Assembly: GCA_963755705.1 (NCBI GenBank)
Contig: CAVWKW010000002.1
Span: forward strand, 124,001 to 188,000
Reading direction: 5' to 3'
Length of the DNA stretch: 64,000 nt
DNA from: JBARDN01 sp963755705
Lineage (GTDB): Bacteria > Desulfobacterota > Binatia > Binatales > Binataceae
This document shows positions 53,714 through 63,415 of this stretch, one piece after another (within the stretch, counting starts at the first letter, position 1; each line of letters opens with the position of its first letter). The position numbers and the translations under genes are program-made. Below the pieces are notes generated by a model. That model was not told the origin of the DNA. It was given only the letters and a program-made list of their open reading frames with translations, and ran no database searches.

Positions 53714-54469
53714 ATGCCCGAGCGTCAAGAGCGTCATATCGTTGCGATGGGCGGCGGCGGGTTCTCGATGGAACCCAAAAATCCGCTGCTCGATGACTTC
53801 GTGCTCGACCTCGCACGCCGCACCCGGCGCATCCGCAACCGAAAACCCCGAATCGCGTTCGTCGGCACCGCCAGCGGCGACAGTGACAGTTACGCGCGGA
53901 ATTTTTTCGAATCGTTTCCACCTTCACGCGCCGAAGCGATGCTGCTGCGGCTCTTCGATCGCACCGTCACCGATCTGCGTGGGTTCGTTCTCGCGCAGGA
54001 CGTTATCTACGTTGGCGGCGGCAGCACCGCGAACCTGATCGCGATCTGGCGCCTGCACGGGCTTGACCGCGCGCTCCGCGCGGCGTGGCACGCCGGCGTC
54101 GTGCTCGCGGGAATCAGCGCCGGAGCGCTCTGCTGGTTCCAGGACGGACTCACAGATTCTTTCGGCGGAGGGCCTCGCGCACTGGGCACCGGTCTCGGAT
54201 TCCTCCGCGGCGGATTCTGCCCGCACTATGATGGCGAAGCAGCGCGCCGCCCGGTCCTGCATCGCCTCGCACAGCGCAGATTCTTTCCGACGCTCGCGCT
54301 CGACGACGGCGCCGCCGCGCACTTCGTCGGCACAAGGCTAAAGGAAGTAGTGTCCTCGCGCCCGCGCGCCCGCGCCTTTCGGGTAACCTCGATCGGCGGC
54401 AAAGTGATCGAGACTCCGCTACCGGTGCGATATCTCGGCCGCACGCGCTCGGCGAAATCGCTCGCCTGA
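53714..54469 (+). CDS. Peptidase E-like (S51 family) protein
   Basis: This 251-residue protein has the S51 serine-peptidase layout: HIVAMGGGGFSM at the start, then VIYVGGGSTANLIAIWR, the nucleophile elbow LAGISAGALCW and GFCPHYDGE with the candidate His. Peptidase E cleaves dipeptides with N-terminal Asp; relatives include cyanophycinase. It lies 30 bases after the CoA transferase. Confidence 0.9.
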   Translation: MPERQERHIVAMGGGGFSMEPKNPLLDDFVLDLARRTRRIRNRKPRIAFVGTASGDSDSYARNFFESFPPSRAEAMLLRLFDRTVTDLRGFVLAQDVIYVGGGSTANLIAIWRLHGLDRALRAAWHAGVVLAGISAGALCWFQDGLTDSFGGGPRALGTGLGFLRGGFCPHYDGEAARRPVLHRLAQRRFFPTLALDDGAAAHFVGTRLKEVVSSRPRARAFRVTSIGGKVIETPLPVRYLGRTRSAKSLA

Positions 54470-54498
54470 ACCCTACGCTCTGCACTGAGCCCCCGATC

Positions 54499-54616
54499 GT
54501 CATTTCGACCGAAGGGAGAAATCCCGAGGCGTCCGTGCACTCACCCGCGAGCAGTGCACGAGCCGAAGGCCGAGCACGGGATTTTTCGCGCGGCAGCCAC
54601 ACGCGGGAATGACAAC
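54499..54616. repeat. Dispersed palindromic repeat, second copy
   Basis: About 118 bases match 38532-38649 with scattered changes. Both begin GTCATTTCGACCGAAGGGAG and end GGGAATGACAAC. The ends are imperfect reverse complements of each other. It is non-coding. Confidence 0.82.
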
Positions 54617-54989
54617 CGCCAGAAGCGAAGACGCCCGCGCCGCGACGCGCCCCTACGAATTGAACATTTTCTCTTCGCACGGGCGGCTCGCGGGCCGCCC
54701 GTCGCCGATCAAACTGACCGTGATCGTTACACCTGTCCGTTTCCCTGAACCGCGGCTGCCCCTTCTGCGCCAAGCGATTAATGCGATTTTTATCCCTAAC
54801 GAGCGTTAGGTTTTTTGCCAGATTTGTTCATGGCTGAACTGTTCAGCCTTATGCCCGAATCCACTTCGTGCAAAACTGGTCGGGTGGAAGCGAACCGCAC
54901 ACTATCGCAGCCTCATTTGCGAGCCTTATGCCCTGCGGTAGAAAACGGAAAAAAGTCGAGTGAATGAGAAGCCAGGAGAGCGGGCGATA

Positions 54990-55221
54990 GTGGCGCGGGC
55001 GTCTCGCCCGTGGAAGACGGGTGCGCCGCAGGCGCGCCCCACCAATGAATTCTTCCGGTTGGCGCCGGACGTCTTCCGGGAGCGGAATTCAACCGCGCTC
55101 TCGAGGATGCCTTCGCGATCGCGGCAGTTCCATCCAATGTCCCGGTGCCCGCGCGTCCGCGTACTCATTGGAAGGCGGGCCGCTGGCCCGCTGTCGCCCA
55201 CGGGCGAGACGCCCGCGCCAC
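54990..55221. repeat. Inverted-repeat element, 23-bp perfect arms
   Basis: Arms 54990-55012 and 55199-55221 are exact reverse complements (GTGGCGCGGGCGTCTCGCCC plus three bases). An inner palindrome GCGGGCC-GCT-GGCCCGC lies near 55175-55191. There is no coding capacity. It is unrelated in sequence to the repeat at 54499. Confidence 0.8.
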
Positions 55222-55444
55222 TGATCACTTGTCGGGTAGTCAGACTATCTGGTGGTCAGACCGGCCGAAAATCGAGGTACCAAAAAGACGGTCGAAGCGA
55301 ACCCATTTCGCGAAATCGCTAGGATCTACAAGGAGTTTATTTTTTAAGCCACTAGAAAAGATACCAAACGAACCCACCGCAAAATGACCGGAATCAAAAA
55401 TCCAAGGCACCACCTTGTCCAGGAGTCAGACCACGCGTGCACTG

Positions 55445-55479
55445 ATGACAGCGTGCGGGATTCTGGCTTAGAATCCCGC
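55445..55479 (+). promoter_or_regulatory. Candidate promoter and hairpin upstream of eno
   Basis: ATGACA (55445-55450) and TAGAAT (55469-55474) are separated by 18 bases, a fair sigma-70-like pair. The -10 lies within a perfect 10-base-stem hairpin (55455-55464 with 55470-55479, loop GGCTT). There is no T-run, so it is not a terminator. Confidence 0.4.
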
Positions 55480-55503
55480 TTCCGTAGACACGAGAGGCGG
55501 CAT

Positions 55504-56805
55504 ATGGCGACAGCAATGAAGATCAGCGAAATCAGGGCGCGCGAGATACTCGACTCACGCGGATTTCCGACCATCGAGGTTGACGTGCGGCTCGACGGCG
55601 GAGCGTTCGGACGCGCTGCCATTCCTTCCGGCAAATCCACCGGTGTGCACGAAGCGCTCGAGCTTCGCGACGGCGACCAGCGGCGCTTCGGCGGCAAAGG
55701 CGTGCTGAAGGCGATCGCGAACGTGAACACCTCGATCGCCGCGAAGCTGAAGGGCGCCGACGCCGGCGACCAGAAGGCGGTCGATGAGGCTCTGATCGCG
55801 CTGGATGGAACCCCGAACAAGTCGAAGCTCGGAGCCAACGCGATCCTGGGCGTGTCGCTGGCCTCGGCTCACGCCGCCGCCGCCGCGCGCGGCCTGCCGC
55901 TCTATCGTCACCTGAATCCCAACGCGCATATCCTGCCCGTGCCGATGATGAACGTGCTCAACGGCGGCGCGCACGCCGATTCGAGCGTCGATATGCAGGA
56001 GTTCATGCTCGTGCCGCAGGGCGCGCCCACATTTGCCGAAGCGATTCGCGCCGGCGCCGAAGTTTTTCACGCGCTCGCCGCGGTGCTCAAGAAGGCCGGC
56101 CATTCGACCAACGTCGGCGACGAAGGCGGCTTTGCGCCCAGCCTCAAAAGCAACGAAGAACCGATCGAGGTGATCCTGCAGGCGATCTCCAACGCGGGCT
56201 ACAAGCCCGGCACCGACGTCGCGATCGCGCTCGATCCGGCCTCGAGCGAATTTTTCGAGAACGGGAAATACGTCTTCTCGCGCTCCGACAAAAGCGCGCG
56301 CGACGCGGCCGCGATGGTCCAGTTCTACGGCGCATGGCTCGCGAAATATCCGATCGTGTCGCTCGAAGACCCGCTCGCCGAAGATGACTGGGCGGGCTGG
56401 CAGCTTCTGACTCGCGCGCTCGGCGGCAAGGTTCAAATCGTCGGCGACGATATCTTTGTGACCAATCGCGAACGCCTCGCGCGCGGAATCAAAGAGAAAA
56501 CGGCCAACTCGATTCTGATCAAGCTCAATCAGATCGGCACACTCACCGAAACCCTGGCGACGATCGCGATGGCGCGCGAGGCCGGCTTCACCTGCGTCAT
56601 CTCGCATCGCTCGGGCGAAACCGAAGACACCACGATCGCGGACCTCGCGGTGGCTACAGGAGCGGGACAGATCAAGACCGGGTCGCTCAGCCGCAGCGAG
56701 CGCAACGCGAAATACAATCGCCTGCTGCGAATCGCTGAGGAGCTCGGCACGCGCGCGGTCTATCCCGGCGCGTCGGCGTTCGCGCGCGGCGGAACGCAAC
56801 GATGA
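55504..56805 (+). CDS. eno: Enolase
   Basis: This 433-residue enzyme converts 2-phosphoglycerate to phosphoenolpyruvate. It has AREILDSRGFPTIEVDV, ASAHA, PVPMMNVLNGGAHADSSVDMQEFM, NVGDEGGFAP, the metal-binding SLEDPLAEDDW and VGDDIFVTN, and CVISHRSGETEDTTIADL. The start at ATG 55504 follows AGAGG; the frame is open upstream to 55384 but that part is not conserved. Its end overlaps gpmI by four bases, coupling two consecutive glycolytic steps. Confidence 0.97.
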   Translation: MATAMKISEIRAREILDSRGFPTIEVDVRLDGGAFGRAAIPSGKSTGVHEALELRDGDQRRFGGKGVLKAIANVNTSIAAKLKGADAGDQKAVDEALIALDGTPNKSKLGANAILGVSLASAHAAAAARGLPLYRHLNPNAHILPVPMMNVLNGGAHADSSVDMQEFMLVPQGAPTFAEAIRAGAEVFHALAAVLKKAGHSTNVGDEGGFAPSLKSNEEPIEVILQAISNAGYKPGTDVAIALDPASSEFFENGKYVFSRSDKSARDAAAMVQFYGAWLAKYPIVSLEDPLAEDDWAGWQLLTRALGGKVQIVGDDIFVTNRERLARGIKEKTANSILIKLNQIGTLTETLATIAMAREAGFTCVISHRSGETEDTTIADLAVATGAGQIKTGSLSRSERNAKYNRLLRIAEELGTRAVYPGASAFARGGTQR

Positions 56806-58334
56806 CGGAACGACCGCCGGTCGCGGCGCTGATTATTTTCGACGGATGGGGCCTTAGCGCGGGGCGCGAATCCAACGCGATCGCGAAGGCGCGCACGCCC
56901 GTGATGGACGCGCTGCTCAAGAGCTCCGCGCATACCGCGCTCGACGCGTCGGGCCAGTCGGTTGGCCTGCCGCCGGGAGTGATGGGAAATTCGGAAGTCG
57001 GCCATCTGACGATCGGCTCGGGCCGCGTGATCTACCAGGACCTGATGCGGATCACGAAAGCGATCGAGAGCGGCGCGTTCGCGCGCAACGAGGCGATCCT
57101 CCGCGCGATTCGAGCCGCCAAGTCCTCGCGTCACGCGCTGCATCTGTGGGGACTGCTCTCCGACGGCAGCGTGCACAGCCATATCGATCATCTGTTCGCG
57201 ATTCTGGATCTCGCCGCGCACGAGGGCCTCGAAGATATCGTCGTGCATGCGGTCCTCGACGGACGCGACAAGCCTCCGCGCTCGGCGCTCCCGTTTATCG
57301 ACGCGCTCGAAGCGAAGCTCAAGCAGATCGGACACGGACGAATCGCGACGGTGCAGGGCCGCTACTTCGCGATGGATCGCGACAAGCGATGGGAGCGTAT
57401 CGAGCGCGCGTGGCGCGCGATAGTCGAAGGCGAAGGCGCGCCGGCAAAAACCGCGCGTGAGGCGATCGAGCGATCCTACGCCGCCGGCAAGAACGACGAG
57501 TTCGTCGAGCCATGCATTATCGATGCGCCGGCAAAAGTCGCCGACGGCGATCAATTCATCTGCTTCAACTTCCGCGCCGATCGCGCACGCGAGCTTACCG
57601 CCGCACTTGCGCTTGCGGGCTTCAGCGACTTCCAGCGTCCGCGAGTGCCGAAGGTCGGGTACGTCTGCATGACCGAGTACGATCGCTCATTCGGACTGCC
57701 GCTCGCGTTCGCCCCCGAGGACGTGCGCAACACGCTCGCCGAAGCTCTGGCCGCCGCGAGAATTTCTAATCTGCGCATCGCCGAGACCGAGAAGTACGCG
57801 CACGTAACTTATTTTCTGAACGGCGGAATCGAAAAACCATTCGCAGGCGAAGAACGGGTCATGATCCCTTCGGCGAAAGTCGCAACTTACGATCTCGAAC
57901 CCGCGATGCGTGCGCACGAGATCGCGGCCCGCGCGGCGCAGGAAATCGAAAGCGGAAAATTCGGCGTCGTGGTGATGAACTTCGCCAATCCCGACATGGT
58001 CGGCCACACCGGACATTTTGATGCGACCGTCAAAGCGGTCGAGGCCAGCGACGCGGCGCTCGGAATCGTGCTCGACGCGATCGCGAAGCGCGGCGGCGCG
58101 GCGCTTATCACCGCCGATCACGGCAACGCCGAGTTCATGGCCGATCCCGCGACCGGTCAGCCGCACACCGCGCACACCACCAACCCGGTTCCGCTGATTC
58201 TCGTGGATCCGAAATTCCACGGACGCCTGCGCGACGCCGGCACCCTCGCCGACGTAGCGCCGACCTTCCTCGCGATGCTCGGCCTCGCAGTGCCGCGCGA
58301 AATGACCGGTCACGATTTGCGGGAAGCTTCCTAG
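56802..58334 (+). CDS. gpmI: 2,3-bisphosphoglycerate-independent phosphoglycerate mutase
   Basis: This 510-residue dimanganese enzyme interconverts 3- and 2-phosphoglycerate, the step before enolase. FDGWGLS and the phospho-Ser motif VMGNSEVGHLTIGSGR are present. So are VHAVLDGRDKPPRSA, RYFAMDRDKRWER and the C-terminal metal ligands NPDMVGHTGHFD and ADHGNAE. Translation is coupled to eno by an ATGA overlap. Confidence 0.97.
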   Translation: MTERPPVAALIIFDGWGLSAGRESNAIAKARTPVMDALLKSSAHTALDASGQSVGLPPGVMGNSEVGHLTIGSGRVIYQDLMRITKAIESGAFARNEAILRAIRAAKSSRHALHLWGLLSDGSVHSHIDHLFAILDLAAHEGLEDIVVHAVLDGRDKPPRSALPFIDALEAKLKQIGHGRIATVQGRYFAMDRDKRWERIERAWRAIVEGEGAPAKTAREAIERSYAAGKNDEFVEPCIIDAPAKVADGDQFICFNFRADRARELTAALALAGFSDFQRPRVPKVGYVCMTEYDRSFGLPLAFAPEDVRNTLAEALAAARISNLRIAETEKYAHVTYFLNGGIEKPFAGEERVMIPSAKVATYDLEPAMRAHEIAARAAQEIESGKFGVVVMNFANPDMVGHTGHFDATVKAVEASDAALGIVLDAIAKRGGAALITADHGNAEFMADPATGQPHTAHTTNPVPLILVDPKFHGRLRDAGTLADVAPTFLAMLGLAVPREMTGHDLREAS

Positions 58335-58348
58335 CTAGCGCGCGAGGT

Positions 58349-60418
58349 CTACCAGCGCACGACTTGTTCGTAGATTTTTGGTAACTGGCGCGGCAGCGAG
58401 GTTATGTCCTCGATCACGAGGTAGCGCGAGGATTGGCACATCTGGCGCAAGTAGTCGTGGCCGGTCTTGTCCACCGTGATGCAGAACGGCAGGACGCCCG
58501 CCATTTCGAGTTCCTTCAGCGCCACCATCGTGTCCTGGATTCCGTAGGCGTTCGAGCGGCGGTCGTGGCCGTAGTCGAAATCCTGCGGGAAGCCGTCGCT
58601 CAGCAGGATCATGTGCCGCGCGCGCGAGTTGACGTTTTTGAATTTCTCGCGCACGTGGCGAATCGCCGCGCCCATCCGGGTCGAGCGCTTGGGCTCGACC
58701 GCGCCAACTCGCGCGCGCACGTCGTCGGAGAGTTCCTGGTCGAATTCCTTGATCACGTAGAACTCGACGTTGTCGCGCCCGTGGCCGGAAAATCCCATGA
58801 TCGCGTACTGGTCGCCCAGCTCTTCGAGCGACTGCGCCATGATGATCAGCGCTTCCTTGTTGACGTCGATAATCCGGCGCGGACGCTGCGCGGCTTGCGG
58901 ACGCCGCTGCCACGCCTTCATCCAGTCGTCGTTATCGTCGTCGTCGGTGAAATTGCGCGGCTCGCGATGAATCGGCTCGTCGGTCGAGGCCGACATGTCG
59001 AGCAGGAACAGCGTCGCGACGTCGCGGGCTTCTTTCTTGCGCGCCTTGTACACGCGACCGTCCGGAATCTCGCCCATCTTGCGCGCGACGTGCGACTCGA
59101 CGGTCTTGTCGAAATCGATCTCCTCGCCGTCTTCGAGTCCGCGCACCATCCGGTACGACGCCGGGCGGATGCGCTGAAAGTTGCGGCGGATCACCGGCAG
59201 CAAATCCGCGTAGCGCAAAAGGGTGTTGTTGTAGAAGTCGCCGTCGTCGCCCGAGAGCTGGATTTCGCGCAGCCGGCACCAGTTGCGCCGGTAGTCGGCC
59301 AGCACGTAGTCCCACTCGTCGTAAGCGTAGTACGAATCCTGGCGCGAGCGCGCGATCATCAGGCGGCCCTGTCCGGTCACGCTGCCGACTTCGGCAAGCT
59401 GCTCGCGCATCGCCTCGAGCTCGCTCATCTGCTTGCCCGTGAGCTGCGTCAGGTACATCCCGTCGCCGTCGGCGTTGCCTTCGCCTTGCGAGGGATTGAT
59501 CTGCGCGCCCTGCTCGATCAGCTTGCGCAGCTCTTCGGGCGACAGAGCGCGTCCCTGGTTGCCCTTGGACTGCCGGCCCGAGGTCTCCATGCTGAGTTTC
59601 TGGTCGGGCTCGCCGCCCGCCTCGCCCTGATCGCCCTCGCCTTCCGCGCCGTCGTCGGCGCCGTCGCCGCCTTTGACACCGCTAATCAGATCGTTGCGCA
59701 TCTGCTCGGCCTGGCCCGCCAGCGGATCGGCGTTGCCCGCGGCGCGCGCCTGCTCGATCAGCTCCTGCAGCCAGTTGTAGAGCGCCGTGGTCTGGCGCGC
59801 TGTGGTGAAGATGTCGGCGTCAGCGCCGCGCAGCGGCGCGAAGAACCGCTGCGCCATCCGCGCGAAGCCCTGCTCTCCCGGTTCGCCGTCGACCAGATCG
59901 AGCGACCCGCGTACCAGCATCGTCGAGAGCGCGTCGGGCGGCAGGAGCGCGGTGAGCGAGCGGTTGATCGCCGCGATCCGCGGCGCGAGTCCGAGGTAGC
60001 GCCGCCCAAGCGCCGCGTCAATTCGCGCGGCTTCGCCCAGGCGCATCAGCGCGCCAGCCAGCGCGGCGTCGTCGAAGGAGGCGACGAAGCTGTCGATCGC
60101 TTCGACGCCGGTCTCCGCGCGATCCTCGAACCCCTCGATATCGGCCAGGCGAAAATCGAAAGTGCCGAAGTCGTGGCGCGAGGCCAGGTGCGCGGTGGTA
60201 ACCAGGTAATAGCTGTACTCGTCGCCGGCGCTGCCGAACGCATCGATTTTTTCCGGCAGATAGATCATCTCGCCCGGCAGCAGCGGAAAATGAAACGGCA
60301 GCATCGGACCGCAGTTCGCGATCGAGTCGATGCGGAACTCCAGCGGAAACAGCATCCGCATGAACTTCGTGAGCACGCCTTTGATCTCGAATAACGGCTG
60401 GCTGGCAGGCTGGGTCAT
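58349..60418 (-). CDS. NorD-like von Willebrand factor A domain protein
   Basis: This is a protein of about 689 residues. The N-terminal two-fifths is helical, and a Gly/Asp/Glu-rich linker follows (about 280-330, DDGAEGEGDQGEAGG). The C-terminal VWA domain has the MIDAS motif LLDMSASTDEP and the later LLSDGFPQDFDYG. This layout is shared with NorD and CobT-like proteins, which partner MoxR/CbbQ-type AAA ATPases as metal-cofactor insertion chaperones. No MoxR gene is in view. The start is ATG at 60418, with AGGA 11 bases upstream. It faces the gpmI gene convergently. Confidence 0.85.
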   Translation of the reverse strand: MTQPASQPLFEIKGVLTKFMRMLFPLEFRIDSIANCGPMLPFHFPLLPGEMIYLPEKIDAFGSAGDEYSYYLVTTAHLASRHDFGTFDFRLADIEGFEDRAETGVEAIDSFVASFDDAALAGALMRLGEAARIDAALGRRYLGLAPRIAAINRSLTALLPPDALSTMLVRGSLDLVDGEPGEQGFARMAQRFFAPLRGADADIFTTARQTTALYNWLQELIEQARAAGNADPLAGQAEQMRNDLISGVKGGDGADDGAEGEGDQGEAGGEPDQKLSMETSGRQSKGNQGRALSPEELRKLIEQGAQINPSQGEGNADGDGMYLTQLTGKQMSELEAMREQLAEVGSVTGQGRLMIARSRQDSYYAYDEWDYVLADYRRNWCRLREIQLSGDDGDFYNNTLLRYADLLPVIRRNFQRIRPASYRMVRGLEDGEEIDFDKTVESHVARKMGEIPDGRVYKARKKEARDVATLFLLDMSASTDEPIHREPRNFTDDDDNDDWMKAWQRRPQAAQRPRRIIDVNKEALIIMAQSLEELGDQYAIMGFSGHGRDNVEFYVIKEFDQELSDDVRARVGAVEPKRSTRMGAAIRHVREKFKNVNSRARHMILLSDGFPQDFDYGHDRRSNAYGIQDTMVALKELEMAGVLPFCITVDKTGHDYLRQMCQSSRYLVIEDITSLPRQLPKIYEQVVRW

Positions 60419-60547
60419 CTGGTTTCTAATCCTGATTGTGGCAAACTCACGGCCCGCGATGCAATTTGCCGCCGCAAGGAAAAGCACCGCGGCGCGAAAG
60501 GCTTTCTTGACTCCACGCCAAGGCCCGGCGTTAGATGGTTATTCGTC

Positions 60548-61975
60548 ATGAAAATTATCTTCTTGCGTAACCACCTTCTGGCCCGAACCCTGTCGTTCCT
60601 GATCGCCGCGATGCTGCTTGGCGCCGGCGCCGCGCGCGCCGGGATGACCGACGCGGTCAAGACCGAAACCCTGCCCAACGGCCTCAAAGTGATCGTGCTT
60701 GAGAATCACAAGGCGCCGGTCGCGTCGTTCAACGTCTTCTATCATGTTGGCTCGCGCAACGAGCAATTCGGCAAGACCGGAATATCGCACCTGATCGAGC
60801 ATCTGATGTTCAAGGGAACCAGGAAGCTCGGGCCCGAGGAATTCTCGAAGATCATCCAGGCCAACGGCGGCGAAGACAACGCGATGACCAGCTCGGACTA
60901 CACCGAGTACTTCGAGAATATCAACCGCGATCGCCTGAGCGTGCCGATCTCGCTCGAATCCGACCGGATGGGAAATTTCGATCCGCAAGAGTTCGACAAG
61001 GAACGCGCGGTGGTCGCCGAAGAGCGCCGCCTGCGCACCGACGATCAGCCCGAGGACGCGCTCGACGAGCAGGTGCGCGCGGCCGCGTTCGTCGAGCATC
61101 CCTACCACTGGCCGGTCATCGGGTGGATGCAGGATATCCAGCGCCTGACGCTGCAGGACGCGCTCGCCTATCACCAGATCTACTACTCGCCGCAAAATGC
61201 GATCATCGTGGTGGTGGGCGATTTCAACGCCGACCAGGTGCTCAAGCAAATCAGCGAGGCGTTCGGTTCAATCAAGAACGGTCCCAAGCCTCCGCCGATG
61301 CCCGAGGTAGAGCCGCCGCAGGAAGGTGAGCGCCGGGTCGAGCTGCGTCACGCCGCCAATCTGCCCGCGTTCGAAGAGGCCTATCACGTTCCGAATCTTT
61401 CCGATCCCGACGCATTCGCACTCGAGATCGCGTCGGAGGTTCTTTCCGACGGAAAGAGCTCGCGCCTGTACAAGAAGCTGGTGGTCGACAAACGGATGGT
61501 GGTCGAGATCGGGGCGGGCTACGACATGTCCTCATTCGACCCGAACCTGTTCGTCGTCTCGGCGCAGATGCGGCCCGGGGTGAAGACTGACGACGCGCTA
61601 GCGGAAGCCGACAAGGAAATCGCGGCGCTGCGCGACCAGCCGGTCGCCGCACAGGAGTTGCAGAAAGCCAAAAACCTCGAGCAGGCGGAGTTCGTCTTCT
61701 CGCAGGATTCGATTCTGCAGGAGGCGATGCTGCTCGGAGTGTATGAGATGCTCGGCAGCTACAAGATGGTTGACCAGTATCTTTCTAATATCGACAAGGT
61801 CACGGCGGCCGACGTGCAGCGGGTCGCGCGAAAATATTTCGTGGATACCAACCTCACGGTTGGCGTGCTGATTCCGACCGGCGTGCTCCCGCACGAGATG
61901 GCCGGCGGGGGAAGCGGCGGAGTCCGCCATGCTGACATCATCGGCGAAGCGGCATTCGGCGAGGTGGCGCGATGA
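60548..61975 (+). CDS. M16 zinc metallopeptidase (catalytic subunit)
   Basis: This 475-residue exported peptidase has a signal peptide (LSFLIAAMLLGAGAARA) and the inverted zinc motif HLIEH in GISHLIEHLMFKGT. VVAEERRLRTDDQPEDALDEQ carries the downstream Glu. The C-terminal half holds the inactive M16 repeat. It resembles periplasmic processing-peptidase-like (PqqL/YmxG-type) enzymes. The stop overlaps the next M16 gene by four bases, so the two form a heteromeric pair. Confidence 0.93.
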   Translation: MKIIFLRNHLLARTLSFLIAAMLLGAGAARAGMTDAVKTETLPNGLKVIVLENHKAPVASFNVFYHVGSRNEQFGKTGISHLIEHLMFKGTRKLGPEEFSKIIQANGGEDNAMTSSDYTEYFENINRDRLSVPISLESDRMGNFDPQEFDKERAVVAEERRLRTDDQPEDALDEQVRAAAFVEHPYHWPVIGWMQDIQRLTLQDALAYHQIYYSPQNAIIVVVGDFNADQVLKQISEAFGSIKNGPKPPPMPEVEPPQEGERRVELRHAANLPAFEEAYHVPNLSDPDAFALEIASEVLSDGKSSRLYKKLVVDKRMVVEIGAGYDMSSFDPNLFVVSAQMRPGVKTDDALAEADKEIAALRDQPVAAQELQKAKNLEQAEFVFSQDSILQEAMLLGVYEMLGSYKMVDQYLSNIDKVTAADVQRVARKYFVDTNLTVGVLIPTGVLPHEMAGGGSGGVRHADIIGEAAFGEVAR

Positions 61976-63375
61976 TTCGGCGCGGACTCAATGGCGGCAC
62001 TTTCGCAGGCGCGATGCTGGCCGCGGTTTTCGCGATCGTCGCGATTGCGCCGCGCGCGTACGCGCTCGAGATCAAACGGATGACGCTGTCCAACGGCGCG
62101 GTTCTGCTGGTCTCGGAAGAGCATGAGCTGCCCATGGTGACGGTGTCGATCGCGTTTGACGCCGGCGCGCGGCGCGACCCGGACGGCAAAGCCGGACTCG
62201 CCGCGCTGACCGCGCAATGCCTGGGCCAGGGAACCCGGAGTCTCAGCGCCGCCGACTTCAATCAGAAAGTCGATTTCATGGGCAGCTCGGTCGAAGTTGG
62301 CGCCGACCGCGACTACGCGGTCGCCGGCTTCACCTCACTCAAAAAATATCAGGACGATACCATGGCGCTGATGGCGGGAATTCTGACCGAGCCGGGCCTG
62401 CGCGACGCCGATATCGAACGCAAGCGCGCCGAGACTATCGCGGATATCCATGCGCAGGAAGAAGAACCAGGTTATACCGCCAGCGTGAAGTTCCAGAAGG
62501 CGCTGTTCGGCGACACGCCATATGGGCATCCAGAGGACGGCAGCGCGGAGTCGGTCGCCAAGCTCACGCCTGACGACGTGCGCGCGTTCTATCGCAACCA
62601 CTACAAGCTCGGCAGCGCGGTGATCGCGGTGACCGGCGACGTCCGCGCGGACGAAATTAAAGCATCACTTGAGAAATCGCTGACGGGCATGGCCGGCACC
62701 GTCGCGGCGCAGGCCGTGCCGCCCGCGCCGCCGGCGCCCAAGGGACTCGAGGCCAAGCTCATCGATCGCAGCGTGCAGCAGGCCAATATCATCATGGGCT
62801 TCGGCGGAATCGCGCGCTCGAATCCCGACTTCTACAAGCTGCAGGTGATGAACTACATCTTCGGCGGCGGCGGCTTCGCCTCGCGCCTGGTGCAGGTCGT
62901 GCGCAGCGAGCATGGTCTGGCCTACTCGGTCGGCAGCGTCGTCTCGGCGGGCAAGTTCGAAGGCGCTTACGGCATCCGTCTGCAAACCAAGAACTCGAGC
63001 GCGAACGACGCGATCAAACTCATCCTCGAACAGATGCGAATCATGCAGGAGCATCCGGTCACCGACGCCGAGCTCGACGGCGCGAAGAAGTTCCTCATCG
63101 GAAGCTTCCCGCTCAAGTTCGATCGCCAGAGCGCGATCGCCGGCTTCATGCTTGGCATCGAGCTCAACGGCCTCGGACTTGATTACGCCGATCGCTATCC
63201 GAAGCTGATCCAGGCCGTGACCAAAGAGGACGTGCAGGACATGGCGCGCAAGTATCTGCATCCCGATGCGATCCTGTTGGTCGCGGTCGCGAATCTGAAG
63301 GACGCCGCGATCAACACCGCGATGCTCTCGCAGATCGCCGCGGGAGATTCCGCCGCCGCGCCCGCCAAGCAGTAG
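61972..63375 (+). CDS. M16 family protein, non-catalytic partner
   Basis: This 467-residue protein with a signal peptide (FAGAMLAAVFAIVAIAPRAYA) has the same two-repeat M16 fold. Where HxxEH is expected it has KAGLAALTAQCLGQG, so it cannot bind zinc. KLIDRSVQQANIIMGFGG and NYIFGGGGFASRLVQVVRSEHGLAYSVGS are the conserved C-terminal M16 segments. Paired active and inactive subunits are typical of mitochondrial-processing-peptidase-like heterodimers. The four-base overlap with the preceding gene supports a complex. Confidence 0.92.
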   Translation: MIRRGLNGGTFAGAMLAAVFAIVAIAPRAYALEIKRMTLSNGAVLLVSEEHELPMVTVSIAFDAGARRDPDGKAGLAALTAQCLGQGTRSLSAADFNQKVDFMGSSVEVGADRDYAVAGFTSLKKYQDDTMALMAGILTEPGLRDADIERKRAETIADIHAQEEEPGYTASVKFQKALFGDTPYGHPEDGSAESVAKLTPDDVRAFYRNHYKLGSAVIAVTGDVRADEIKASLEKSLTGMAGTVAAQAVPPAPPAPKGLEAKLIDRSVQQANIIMGFGGIARSNPDFYKLQVMNYIFGGGGFASRLVQVVRSEHGLAYSVGSVVSAGKFEGAYGIRLQTKNSSANDAIKLILEQMRIMQEHPVTDAELDGAKKFLIGSFPLKFDRQSAIAGFMLGIELNGLGLDYADRYPKLIQAVTKEDVQDMARKYLHPDAILLVAVANLKDAAINTAMLSQIAAGDSAAAPAKQ

Positions 63376-63415
63376 CGCGTTCCGCGCGCCGCGAGGAAAA
63401 TCACGCGAGGGGTCG

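Larger units (their letters stand above)
54470..55444. other. Long intergenic region carrying dispersed repeats
   Basis: About 975 bases without a convincing gene. They contain a copy of the repeat seen at 38532 (54499-54616) and a separate inverted-repeat element (54990-55221). The remainder is less GC-rich than average and shows no RNA gene that I recognise. Confidence 0.5.

Noticed and set aside
52337..53737. N-terminal extension of the methyltransferase frame on the minus strand
   Set aside because: It is antisense to the CoA transferase; the real methyltransferase start is 52336.
58433..60394. A 653-residue plus-strand reading frame opposite the NorD-like gene
   Set aside because: It is antisense to a well-supported gene with recognisable motifs; long antisense frames are common in such GC-rich DNA.
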